Made by a program: the position numbers and the translations under genes
The notes under the pieces: generated by a model
Seen by the model: the letters and a program-made list of their open reading frames with translations, nothing else
Told to the model about the DNA's origin: nothing
Database searches by the model: none
Origin: a virus
DNA: 20,510 bases
Reading direction: 5' to 3' (one strand)
IMG/VR virus record: IMGVR_UViG_3300017971_000864
Span: 1 to 20,510 of that record
Shown here: positions 1-6,737 of the stretch, in pieces
Layout: each line of letters starts with the position of its first letter
How positions within the stretch are numbered: the stretch's first letter is position 1

Positions 1-48
1 CTGTTACGAAAACAAGTGCAGGTTTCGCCCTGCAAAAATGGAGCTAAC

Positions 49-525
49 ATGAAACGTGGACCAAAAGCCAAGCCAACCAAACTCAAAGTTCTTGAAGGCA
101 ACCCGGGCCGGCGCCCGTTGCCGAAGAAAGAGCCTACGCCGTCTAAGGCCAAGAGTGTAGCCGCGCCCGCTGAGTTGGACGCGGAAGGCAAGAAGGCATG
201 GCGGCGCGTTGTGAGACAACTCAAGGCGATGGGGTTGTACACGGAGATTGATAGAGACGCGCTCATGTTGTATAGCGACTCATATTCGTTGTGGCTGAAA
301 GCGTCGCGCCGCTTGCGGAAGGACGGGATATTGACGAAGGGCGCGCTTGGCGCACCGAAACTGCACCCGGCCGTGCTTGTTGCTGACAAAGCGTTCCAGC
401 GCATGAAGGCGATGATATCCGCGTTCGGCATGACGCCGGCGGATCGTGTGGGCTTGGCCGGTGAAGAGAAAGAAGAGGTTGACGAATTTACGGCGCATCA
501 ACAGCGGCGAAAGAAAGGGGAGTGA
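49..525 (+). CDS. Terminase small subunit, P27 family
   Basis: Predicted 158-residue DNA-recognition subunit of the packaging motor; in this family it binds phage DNA and hands it to the large subunit. The N-terminus MKRGPKAKPTKLKVLEGNPG, followed by a basic proline-rich stretch, is the hallmark of P27-type small terminases. It is followed by the helical core (MGLYTEIDRDAL near 62-73, then YSLWLKA) and FGMTPADRVGL near the C-terminus. The ATG at 49 is chosen because the homologous segment starts there and GGAG lies at 40-43; an in-frame ATG at 16 would add a non-conserved leader. The stop is one base from the next gene's ATG. The large subunit does not follow directly: a membrane gene, a repeat array and an IS110-like gene intervene. 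Family assignment is by recognition of the sequence pattern. Confidence 0.9.
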   Translation: MKRGPKAKPTKLKVLEGNPGRRPLPKKEPTPSKAKSVAAPAELDAEGKKAWRRVVRQLKAMGLYTEIDRDALMLYSDSYSLWLKASRRLRKDGILTKGALGAPKLHPAVLVADKAFQRMKAMISAFGMTPADRVGLAGEEKEEVDEFTAHQQRRKKGE

Positions 526-526
526 C

Positions 527-847
527 ATGAGCGATAGCACGAGGTTTTTGCGCGGCGTTGTAGTCGGCATTATCGGGTCGTTTGTGTTCTGGTGTTTTGT
601 CGGATGCGCAGCGATTGGCGTTGCGAAGCATTTCGACAACCGTCCATACGTGGTGAGCACCGCGCTTGAGGATGCCACAGTAAACGAGGCGGCACACTAT
701 AAGGCCGGGTACGAGGACGGTTATCACGCAGGCGTCAATGACGGCGCACAGGCGGCAACCAGGCAACTCGCCATTGTACTTGAGAACGGGCTGAACCACG
801 CCAAGGTGACGGAAGGGTTGAAGCGAAATGCCGTTGACCACAAGTAA
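527..847 (+). CDS. Small membrane protein, one N-terminal helix, unknown function
   Basis: A 106-residue protein not recognised as a known family. After a short N-terminus (MSDSTRFLRG) comes a hydrophobic segment, roughly residues 9-33, containing VVVGIIGSFVFWCFVGCAA, which should form a transmembrane helix or an uncleaved signal anchor. The C-terminal part is soluble, with alternating Gly/Asp/Tyr/His (YKAGYEDGYHAGVNDGAQAA). The start at 527 has GGGGAG at 517-522 and sits one base after the small terminase stop, implying translational coupling. The stop codon TAA (845-847) lies inside the first AAGTAACCC of the repeat array. The Cys at the end of the hydrophobic stretch (VGCAAIG) could suggest a lipobox, but no strong case can be made. 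It could be a moron gene acting at the host membrane, but that is inference from location and topology. Confidence 0.75.
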   Translation: MSDSTRFLRGVVVGIIGSFVFWCFVGCAAIGVAKHFDNRPYVVSTALEDATVNEAAHYKAGYEDGYHAGVNDGAQAATRQLAIVLENGLNHAKVTEGLKRNAVDHK

Positions 848-1201
848 CCCAACTCCCCAGAGCGCGCCAAAGGATGGAAGTAACCCAAAAGGTAGAAGCG
901 CGCCATGTGAGGGAAGTAACCCAAGATGACAGAGCGTGCCAAATTGCCAGAGCAACCCTCGATTAGTAAGCGTGCCATTGAGTGCAAGCAACCCACACTC
1001 CAGAAGCGTGCCATGAAGCGCAAGCAACCCACATTGTAGAAGCGCGCCAAATTAGGCAAGCAACCCTCGACAAGCAAGCGTGCCAGATGAGGCAAGCAAC
1101 CCACATTGTAGAAGCGTGCCAAATTGCAGAAGCAACCCATGAGGGTAAAGCGTGCCGTGCGGCGCAAGCAACCCAAAGAGGCGGAGCGAACCAACAAACA
1201 G
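842..1201. repeat. Tandem array of alternating 18-bp half-units (36-bp period), 10 full units
   Basis: A 9-base motif AGC-NNN-CCA starts at 843, 861, 879, 897 and then every 18 bases up to 1185, without a single-base slip. Type A is AGYAACCC(A/T), at 843, 879, 915, 951, 987, 1023, 1059, 1095, 1131 and 1167. Type B is AGCGYGCCA, at 861, 897, 933, 969, 1005, 1041, 1077, 1113 and 1149 (the last ends in G), with a degenerate copy AGCGAACCA at 1185. Each motif is followed by 9 variable bases, usually ending in A. The first three type A copies carry AGT and later ones AGC. Some variable stretches recur (CATTGTAGA at 1032 and 1104; AATTG or AATTA after type B at 942, 1050 and 1122), so the units partly derive from each other. 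The array fills the gap between the membrane gene and the IS110-like gene; its first motif overlaps the upstream stop codon. Confidence 0.95.
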
Positions 1202-1212
1202 GGAGAAGTGAC

Positions 1213-2091
1213 ATGGCGAACAGGGAAGCGCTTAGGACAAGTGTGCGGGGCGCCTATGACATTCAGAAACTCCGCATAGCGATTGGAAACCGTATTGTCG
1301 CCAACTGGAAAGTGAGGATGGGGCAGGAGCCTGGCAAGCCAGAGGACGAGTTGGACGCAGAAGGGAAACGGATTCTCGCCGACTTGCGTGCCGAGTATGC
1401 CAAAATCACAGACGCCGTCGGAGAGTTCCCAAAGCCCAAAACGTTCGCAGGCATGGAACACGACGGCATAATCTCAGACTATACAGAGCTGTCGCTTGTC
1501 GCTGAATTCATTGCGCTGGAGGTGAGCGAGTCAAACCATTTCAAGAGGCTTGGGCACATCCTTGAGGACTATCCTATTTGGACTGAGTTCATGAAGAATG
1601 TGAAAGGGATCGGCCCGGCGATGGCTGCGTGCATCATTTCGGAGCTGGATCCGCACAAGGCAAAGTACCCTTCTTCATTCTGGCGATACTGCGGACTGGA
1701 CGTTGCTGACGACGGCCGAGGCAGGAGCAAGCGCGCTGAACATCTTGTTGACGTGGAATACGTCAACGCGGAAGGCGAAGTCCAAACGCGGAAAGGCATC
1801 ACGTATAACCCGTTCATCAAGACGAAACTCATGGGCGTATTGGCTTCCTCGTTTCTGCGGGCCGGTGAGAACAAGTACGAGCGAATCTATCGTGCATACA
1901 AGTTGCGCATCGAGAACCATCCCAGCCATGCCGAGAAGACCAAAGGCCAGAGGAACCGCATGGCGTTGCGCTACATGATCAAGATGTTTCTGATTGACCT
2001 GCACATGAAATGGCGGGAGTTGGAAGGGCTCCCTGTTTCGGTTCCCTACCATGAGGCGAAACTCGGCATTAAACACGGTGAAGTGATTTGA
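1213..2091 (+). CDS. IS110-family transposase C-terminal-domain-like protein (no recognisable DEDD domain)
   Basis: A 292-residue protein. Residues about 105-165 match the pattern of the IS110/IS116/IS902 C-terminal domain (Transposase_20): a helix, then VKGIGPAMAACIISELD (130-146, helix-hairpin-helix-like GIG), SSFWRYCGL (154-162), and after a charged insertion KGITYNPFIKTKLM and a helical tail (ALRYMIKMFLIDLHMKWREL). In this family that domain supplies the catalytic serine and works with an N-terminal RuvC-like DEDD domain and a bridge RNA. Here the first 100 residues show no DxG-type start or DEDD pattern, and no clear SG motif follows the GL; Ser172 in GRGRSKR is only a positional candidate. 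ATG 1213 is chosen for GGGAG at 1201-1205; the frame is open upstream to 982, but that part translates the repeats. The array resumes exactly at the TGA. It may be a catalytically reduced phage relative of IS110 enzymes rather than an active transposase. Confidence 0.72.
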   Translation: MANREALRTSVRGAYDIQKLRIAIGNRIVANWKVRMGQEPGKPEDELDAEGKRILADLRAEYAKITDAVGEFPKPKTFAGMEHDGIISDYTELSLVAEFIALEVSESNHFKRLGHILEDYPIWTEFMKNVKGIGPAMAACIISELDPHKAKYPSSFWRYCGLDVADDGRGRSKRAEHLVDVEYVNAEGEVQTRKGITYNPFIKTKLMGVLASSFLRAGENKYERIYRAYKLRIENHPSHAEKTKGQRNRMALRYMIKMFLIDLHMKWRELEGLPVSVPYHEAKLGIKHGEVI

Positions 2092-2171
2092 GCGTGCCAA
2101 TGGTTGAAAGCAACCCAATTCCCTTGAGCGCGCCAGGCCGGTAAAGCAACCCAGAATGCTGAAGCGATTTA
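2091..2171. repeat. Continuation of the alternating 18-bp array after the IS110-like gene
   Basis: Type B AGCGTGCCA at 2091, type A AGCAACCCA at 2109, type B AGCGCGCCA at 2127 and type A AGCAACCCA at 2145 keep the exact 18-base spacing. A fifth position, 2163, reads AGCGATTTA and looks decayed. The variable stretches are ATGGTTGAA, ATTCCCTTG, GGCCGGTAA and GAATGCTGA, none of which matches the left array. The first motif overlaps the stop codon of the IS110-like gene (TGA at 2089-2091). The phase relative to the left array is shifted (1266 bases between type A copies at 842 and 2108 is not a multiple of 36), so this is a second block and not one array interrupted in register. About 25 bases without visible repeats separate it from the large terminase start. 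Confidence 0.92.
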
Positions 2172-2196
2172 GTGTAGACTAATAACGCGGGTAACG

Positions 2197-3900
2197 ATGA
2201 GTGACAACATTCACACATGGCGGACGCAGCTCGACAAGTCGCGGCGGGCCGCGTTCGACAAGGGATACAAACGCGCCAAGGCGGACAAATGGTCTCAGTA
2301 TGTTCGGAACTACAACGACGTTGCGGCGATTGCTGACGGGTGTCGTTTCGATGCTGACGCGGCTGCGCACGTCACTAACTTCATCGAAACGTTTCTTTGT
2401 CTCACAAAAGGCGCCGCGGCCGGCAAACCGTTCATCCTCATGCCATGGCAGCGGGACGCCGTGGAACGCGCGTTCGGTTGGAAACGCTCAAACGGCAACC
2501 GTCGGTTTCGGAAGATTTATATCGAAATCCCGAAGAAGAACGGCAAGAGCGAATTGCTTGCCGCCATCGCGCTTTACATGTTGTGCATGGACGGAGAAGA
2601 AACGCCCGAAGTTTACGGCGCAGCAGTGGACAGACAACAGGCACGACTTGTTTTCGACGAGGCGGCCCGGATGGCGGCTGCGAGCCCTCAACTCCGCAAA
2701 CGACTACGCCATCTCCCCTCCACGGGCCGCCTCGTCTACCCCGCAAAGAACGGGCTCTACCGCGTACTGTCGGCGGACGTGGCCCAGCACGAGGGCCTGG
2801 ACATCTCATGCGCTCTTGTCGATGAGTTGCACGTACACAAAAAACGCGACCTTTGGGACACGTTGCTATTCGGCGGCGTCGCGCGCGTGGAGCCGTTGTT
2901 GTTTGTCATCACGACGGCCGGCGAATATGACGAATCAAGCATCGGTTGGGAACAGCATTCGTATGGCACGCGCGTCATCGAAGGGGTCATCGAGGATATC
3001 GAGTACTTGGCCATCATCTATGCAGCGAACAAAGACGACGACTGGACAGACCCGGCCGTGTGGCGCAGAGCAAACCCGGCACTTGGAACAGTTCTCCGTG
3101 AAGAGGACATGGCAGCGGCGTGCCGGGAAGCGGAGAACGAACCGCGAAAACTGTCTGCCTTCCTGCGATATCGGCTGAACATTTGGGTGCAGGCTACTGA
3201 GGCGTGGATGGACATCGACCAATGGAAATCGTGTGTCGGGGATTATGATGACACCGACATGGAAGGGAAAGCGTGCTGGGGCGGGCTGGACCTTTCCAGT
3301 AGCGATGACCTGACAGCGTTCGCGCTGATATTCCCCGCGTCTGAAGCCGAAGGCAAATACCGGCTGTTATCCTGGCATTGGATTCCTCGGGACCGGCTTG
3401 TAGAGAAATCCCGCCAGAACAACGCGACTTACGAGGACTGGTATCGCAACGGATGGCTGAACCTAACTGAAGGCGACGTGATTGACCTGAAGGCCATCCG
3501 GGCGGCTATCGGGCAATTGGGCAAACGGTTTGACATCCGCGGTATCTGTTACGACCGGCTCTTCATGGCCACGGAGATAGCGCAGAACTTGCAGGACGAG
3601 GACGGGTTCGAGGTGGTCGCGCATGGCATGGGCTATCTCAGTATGAATCCCAGCATGGTGGAGATGGAACGGCTAGTGCTTGGGCGCCGGATAGAGCATG
3701 ACGGCAACCCGCTGTTTTTGTGGGAGATGGCTAATGTGGTGGCGAAAATTGACCCGGCGGGCAACGTGAAGCCCGACAAGAGCGAACGGCGCCGCAAGAT
3801 TGACGGGCCCGTGGCGGCCCTGATGGCGCTTACAGGCGCGTTGAAGATGGACATCCACAAACGGAGTGTGTTAGATGACCCGGCTTTCTCGGTTTGGTAA
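2197..3900 (+). CDS. terL: Terminase large subunit (ATPase and nuclease)
   Basis: A 567-residue motor protein that pumps DNA into the prohead and cuts the concatemer. The ATPase half shows an adenine-binding region (FILMPWQRD, 79-87), a Walker A variant PKKNGKSE (112-119), Walker B ALVDE (206-210) and the coupling motif VITTAG (238-243). The nuclease half shows the RNase H-like acidic pattern: GGLDLSSSDD (Asp365), ICYDR (Asp453) and KIDGPVA (Asp536). The length and motif layout fit the Terminase_1 (YmfN-like) family that pairs with P27 small subunits in HK97-type phages. The ATG at 2197 is preceded by a weak GGGT at 2189-2192. The 3' end overlaps the next small gene by 26 bases. Catalytic motifs are intact, so the motor should be functional. 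Confidence 0.95.
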   Translation: MSDNIHTWRTQLDKSRRAAFDKGYKRAKADKWSQYVRNYNDVAAIADGCRFDADAAAHVTNFIETFLCLTKGAAAGKPFILMPWQRDAVERAFGWKRSNGNRRFRKIYIEIPKKNGKSELLAAIALYMLCMDGEETPEVYGAAVDRQQARLVFDEAARMAAASPQLRKRLRHLPSTGRLVYPAKNGLYRVLSADVAQHEGLDISCALVDELHVHKKRDLWDTLLFGGVARVEPLLFVITTAGEYDESSIGWEQHSYGTRVIEGVIEDIEYLAIIYAANKDDDWTDPAVWRRANPALGTVLREEDMAAACREAENEPRKLSAFLRYRLNIWVQATEAWMDIDQWKSCVGDYDDTDMEGKACWGGLDLSSSDDLTAFALIFPASEAEGKYRLLSWHWIPRDRLVEKSRQNNATYEDWYRNGWLNLTEGDVIDLKAIRAAIGQLGKRFDIRGICYDRLFMATEIAQNLQDEDGFEVVAHGMGYLSMNPSMVEMERLVLGRRIEHDGNPLFLWEMANVVAKIDPAGNVKPDKSERRRKIDGPVAALMALTGALKMDIHKRSVLDDPAFSVW

Positions 3901-4057
3901 ATGGCTACTGACCTGCGCGGATACCGTCCTGATTCCCTTGCTATCCCTGGCCTGCATCGGCGTCGGGGCCACGGCGGCATGGGGTTGGCAAATCGGCCTA
4001 ATTGTAGTCGGCTCAATTGTTTGGCTTGACTGCACCCTACATTCACTGGTACATTAA
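3875..4057 (+). CDS. Small two-helix membrane protein, unknown function
   Basis: A 60-residue protein beginning inside the last codons of the large terminase gene, with GGAG about 8 bases upstream (3862-3865). Two hydrophobic stretches are visible: roughly residues 11-36 (TCADTVLIPLLSLACIGVG and onward) and 38-56 (WQIGLIVVGSIVWLDC). This predicts a helical hairpin in the inner membrane with a basic N-terminus (MTRLSRFGKW). No family recognised. Small two-helix proteins in phages are often holins or superinfection-exclusion factors, but this location between terminase and portal is not a lysis cassette, so no function is assigned. A short 43-base gap precedes the portal start. Confidence 0.65.
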   Translation: MTRLSRFGKWLLTCADTVLIPLLSLACIGVGATAAWGWQIGLIVVGSIVWLDCTLHSLVH

Positions 4058-4100
4058 TGCGGAGCGGGGCTATATCTTGTGGTGTGAGGAGATTCGCCAC

Positions 4101-5735
4101 ATGAGCGTCATAAGCCGGATGTTTGCCGGGCGCGTCACGCCTGATGGGGACGTTGGCTGGACGCCGGGGACATGGTTCGGTGCCGACGGGGGATACGAGA
4201 CGCCGAGCGGAGAGAAGGTCAACGAAGGCACTGCGATGGCCATATCCGCATGGTACGCCGGCGTGAATGCCATCTCAGAAGACATGGGCAAGCTGCCCGT
4301 CAAAACCTACCAAGAGAACGCCGACGGCTCGAAGGCCATCCGACGGGACCATCCTGTGTACCGGCTCATGGCCCGGGAACCTAACCCGGAGATGTCCGCA
4401 CAGTCGTTCCGGGAGACCATGACGCAACACGCGCTCACATTCGAGCGGGGCATAGCGGAGATTGAACGGGACAGGGCCGGCAATCCTATAGCCTTGTGGC
4501 CTCTTGACCCCACCATGGTCAAAAAGGGCCGGGACTCAAACACGGGCGCCATAGTCCACGAGATCAGGACGGACACCGGGGGCGCCGTCACGTTAGACGA
4601 CGCGGATGTGTTTGAAATCCATGGCTTGGGCTATGACGGGTTAGGGGGTTACCGGCGCGCGGCATTGGCTCGGTATACTCTGGGCATTATGCTCGCCGCA
4701 GAGAAATACCAGGGCGCGTTTTTCGGCAACGGCACATGGCTAGGCGGGTTCGTGCATTTTCCGGAAGGCGTTTCGATTGACGCGCTCAAGGTGTTCCGGG
4801 ACCAATTGAACGCCCGGCATGGCGGCGCGGACAAGGCGCACAAAATCGGCATCATCCCCGAAGGTGGTCAATACGTGTCCGCGGTTGCTGACCCGGAGAA
4901 GGCCACGCTTGGCACGTTGCTCAACTGGCACGTTGAAGAAGTGGCGCGGTGGCTGCGCATCCCACTGCCGAAACTCATGTCCCTCGTGAAGGCGAACTAC
5001 AACTCCCTCGAAGCGCTGGACACGGCTTACGTCAAAGACACACTGACGCCATGGGGCGAACGGTGGAAACAGGAAGCCGGTCGGAAGCTGTTCCGTGAAT
5101 CTGAGTCTGACCTCTTCTGCGAGTACGTGTACCAGGGACTCCTTCAGGGCGACATGGCCGCCCGGACAAACTACTATCAGTCCATGGTCAAAGTAGGGAT
5201 GACGGTGAACGATGTCCGGCGATTGGAGAACATGAACCCGATTGGACCGGCGGGTGACATCGTATTCGTAGATGGGACAAACCTCATGCCGATTGACGAG
5301 GCCGCGAAAAAGACAGCGCCGACAGCACAGGCGCCGGTGCCACAAAACAACAACGCCTCAGACGCTGAAGCAGCCCGGCCTGTGATAGCGGACGCCGTAG
5401 CCCGCGTCATGTCCAAAGAGGTGACCGAACTGGGACGCGCTCGGGACAAGTACGGGGACGGTACGGACGCATTCGTGACGTGGGCCGGTGAATGGTTGAC
5501 AGGCCATCTCGACTACGTGTCTCGCGCGATTGCTCCGGGGCTTGGACTTGCGGCGCGGCTATGCGCCGGGCAAGAGATAGACACGGCGCTCGCCGTCCAA
5601 TCGTGTGTCGCGCAATACGCAGCCGTGGGGTTGGAAGATGACCGGGAACAAATGCTTGTCAACCTGGCTATGCGACATGGTATAGCGGCCGGGCTTACAG
5701 AGCCCGTCGTGCAGGAGACGTGTAATGCTGACTGA
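4101..5735 (+). CDS. Portal protein, HK97 family
   Basis: A 544-residue protein forming the dodecameric ring at one capsid vertex through which DNA enters and to which the neck attaches. Family signatures are AISAWYAGVNAISEDMGKLP (48-67), REPNPEMSAQSF (92-103), IALWPLDPTMV (130-140) and, in the core, WLRIPLPKLMSL with the NYNSLEALD segment typical of HK97-type portals. A variable, alanine-rich C-terminal region follows about residue 410, with a low-complexity PTAQAPVPQNNNASDAEAA stretch and then a helical extension of roughly 100 residues. ATG 4101 is favoured over an earlier in-frame start at 4017 because GAGGAG lies at 4086-4091 and homologous sequence begins near here. The 3' end overlaps the protease start by 11 bases, indicating coupling. 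Confidence 0.93.
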   Translation: MSVISRMFAGRVTPDGDVGWTPGTWFGADGGYETPSGEKVNEGTAMAISAWYAGVNAISEDMGKLPVKTYQENADGSKAIRRDHPVYRLMAREPNPEMSAQSFRETMTQHALTFERGIAEIERDRAGNPIALWPLDPTMVKKGRDSNTGAIVHEIRTDTGGAVTLDDADVFEIHGLGYDGLGGYRRAALARYTLGIMLAAEKYQGAFFGNGTWLGGFVHFPEGVSIDALKVFRDQLNARHGGADKAHKIGIIPEGGQYVSAVADPEKATLGTLLNWHVEEVARWLRIPLPKLMSLVKANYNSLEALDTAYVKDTLTPWGERWKQEAGRKLFRESESDLFCEYVYQGLLQGDMAARTNYYQSMVKVGMTVNDVRRLENMNPIGPAGDIVFVDGTNLMPIDEAAKKTAPTAQAPVPQNNNASDAEAARPVIADAVARVMSKEVTELGRARDKYGDGTDAFVTWAGEWLTGHLDYVSRAIAPGLGLAARLCAGQEIDTALAVQSCVAQYAAVGLEDDREQMLVNLAMRHGIAAGLTEPVVQETCNAD

Positions 5736-6567
5736 CTGCGGACTATGGGCTATCGCACCGGGCTGGGAACGGCGCATCCTCGACGCAATGTCCCCGGATA
5801 CCGGGCGGGAGGCTGAGGTGACGGCCGCGGCAGGCCGGGCCACAGCAGACTATACCAAAGTCGGCGCATCGGCGGTCATCCCGGTCAAAGGCGTCTTGAC
5901 AAAGCACTTCAGCATGTTCACGCTGTTCTTTGGCGGCACGGCGTATTCCGGGATTGGCCGGGCATTGGCCGCGGTCGTCAACGACGACGAGGTGGAGTCT
6001 GTCACGTTACAGATTGATTCGCCAGGCGGGTCGGTGGACGGGCTCCCGGAACTCGGCCAAGCTATCCAGACAGCGCGAGAGCACAAGCCGGTGAACGCGT
6101 TTGTGGACGGGCTTGCGGCGAGCGCAGCGTATTATCTGGCGTCCAATGCAGAGACCGTAACAGCCGCACACGAGTTGAACGAGGTCGGGAGCATCGGCGT
6201 TAGGATGCTGGCCTATGACTTTTCGAGGGCCTTCGAGGATGACGGTATCCGGCCCGTGGTCATTGATACCGGCGTGCACAAATCCGCTGGCGCCATGGGC
6301 ACAGAAATCACTGAGGAACAGGCGGCCGTCTGGCAGGCGGCTGTCAATCGGTGGATGGACCACTTTGTTGAAGTTGTGGCGAAAGGCCGTAGCATGCCAC
6401 AGGAAAGCGTGCGGGCGGCTGGCGACGGCAGAATGTTCTACGCTGAGGACGCGGCGCGTATGGGCCTGATAGACGGTGTTGCCGGGTCGTCTGCGCAACC
6501 GGCGCGGCGCCAGGGGATGCGAACAGACACGGCGAAAGTACGGCAGCGGCTGCGCGGCGTCCGGTGA
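5725..6567 (+). CDS. Prohead protease, S49 (SppA/protein C-like) family
   Basis: A 280-residue serine protease expected to cleave the scaffold (delta) part of the capsid protein during head maturation. S49 signatures: SVTLQIDSPGGSV (92-104) forms the oxyanion region; DGLAASAAYYLAS (128-140) holds the nucleophile, probably Ser133; NEVGSIGV (152-159) is the conserved strand; and Lys186 in DTGVHKSAG is the likely general base of the Ser/Lys dyad. The start at 5725 has AGGAG at 5713-5717 and overlaps the portal. The C-terminus is short and basic. In HK97-type modules the protease sits between portal and capsid, as here. No fused scaffold is visible, in keeping with the scaffold being the N-terminal coiled coil of the capsid protein. 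Confidence 0.92.
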   Translation: MLTDCGLWAIAPGWERRILDAMSPDTGREAEVTAAAGRATADYTKVGASAVIPVKGVLTKHFSMFTLFFGGTAYSGIGRALAAVVNDDEVESVTLQIDSPGGSVDGLPELGQAIQTAREHKPVNAFVDGLAASAAYYLASNAETVTAAHELNEVGSIGVRMLAYDFSRAFEDDGIRPVVIDTGVHKSAGAMGTEITEEQAAVWQAAVNRWMDHFVEVVAKGRSMPQESVRAAGDGRMFYAEDAARMGLIDGVAGSSAQPARRQGMRTDTAKVRQRLRGVR

Positions 6568-6737
6568 ACATCAACGAAATCCGGTGGATTGCACGCGCGC
6601 AACATCAGGCGGAACGGCGCTTGACAGAATTACACCTTCGGGTGTACAGTTCTAGCGAACAGTTAAATCAGAGACAGACTCGCGAGACAACCGCGGCGCC
6701 TTCGACGTTGCGCAAGTCTTGCGAGAATAACAGGTAA
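6564..6737 (+). CDS. Possible small gene, 57 residues, unknown
   Basis: A GTG-started ORF overlaps the protease stop in a GTGA arrangement and runs to TAA at 6735-6737. The product starts MNINEIRWIARAQHQAERRL, a charged amphipathic helix, and ends in a Thr/Arg-rich tail (RQTRETTAAPSTLRKS). No Shine-Dalgarno sequence is evident, although direct coupling to the protease could substitute. The ORF coincides with the promoter-like elements and RNA stem described for this interval, so coding and structured-RNA readings compete. The composition resembles neighbouring genes in its first half and less so in the second. No family recognised; could be chance. Confidence 0.35.
   Translation: MNINEIRWIARAQHQAERRLTELHLRVYSSSEQLNQRQTRETTAAPSTLRKSCENNR
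6621..6649 (+). promoter_or_regulatory. Possible sigma70-like promoter with dyad between -35 and -10
   Basis: TTGACA at 6621-6626, then 17 bases, then TACAGT at 6644-6649 match a sigma70-type promoter with optimal spacing. The spacer holds the perfect 6-bp dyad TACACC-TTCG-GGTGTA (6631-6646), overlapping the first bases of the -10 box, which could act as an operator or, if transcribed, as a hairpin with a stable C(UUCG)G tetraloop. An outer AGAA/TTCT pair (6627-6630 with 6650-6653) could extend the stem. Transcription would begin near 6656. Host sigma preferences are unknown. Confidence 0.45.

Noticed and set aside
17-34. TGCAGG/CCTGCA hairpin as a terminator of an upstream gene
   Set aside because: Six base pairs followed by A rather than T; too weak to call.
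280-678. Antisense open frames throughout the window
   Set aside because: Many minus-strand frames are open because of GC-rich codon bias opposite real genes. None shows a recognisable domain or ribosome site.
982-1212. N-terminal extension of the IS110-like protein through the array (12-residue repeats with QAT and EAC)
   Set aside because: The 36-base period is a multiple of three and the units lack stops in several frames, so open frames are expected by chance. A good ribosome site directly precedes ATG 1213 and none precedes 982.
724-1461. Leu/Arg-rich repeat proteins on the minus strand across the array
   Set aside because: They arise from the same periodic sequence, have no ribosome sites, and run into real coding sequence on the + strand.
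1213-2091. Complete IS110 insertion sequence
   Set aside because: No DEDD domain is recognisable, no second copy is present, and neighbouring genes are intact. The gene behaves like a resident phage gene.
842-2171. CRISPR array
   Set aside because: Conserved blocks are 9 bases and alternate between two versions, and the variable stretches are only 9 bases; no cas genes are nearby. CRISPR repeats and spacers are each usually above 20 bases.
842-2171. Variable stretches as guides against sequences in this window
   Set aside because: By eye a few 9-base matches exist (ATTCCCTTG at 3932, CGACAAGCA at 8718, GGCCGGTAA at 18385), but about four such matches are expected by chance in a window this long, and none extends further.
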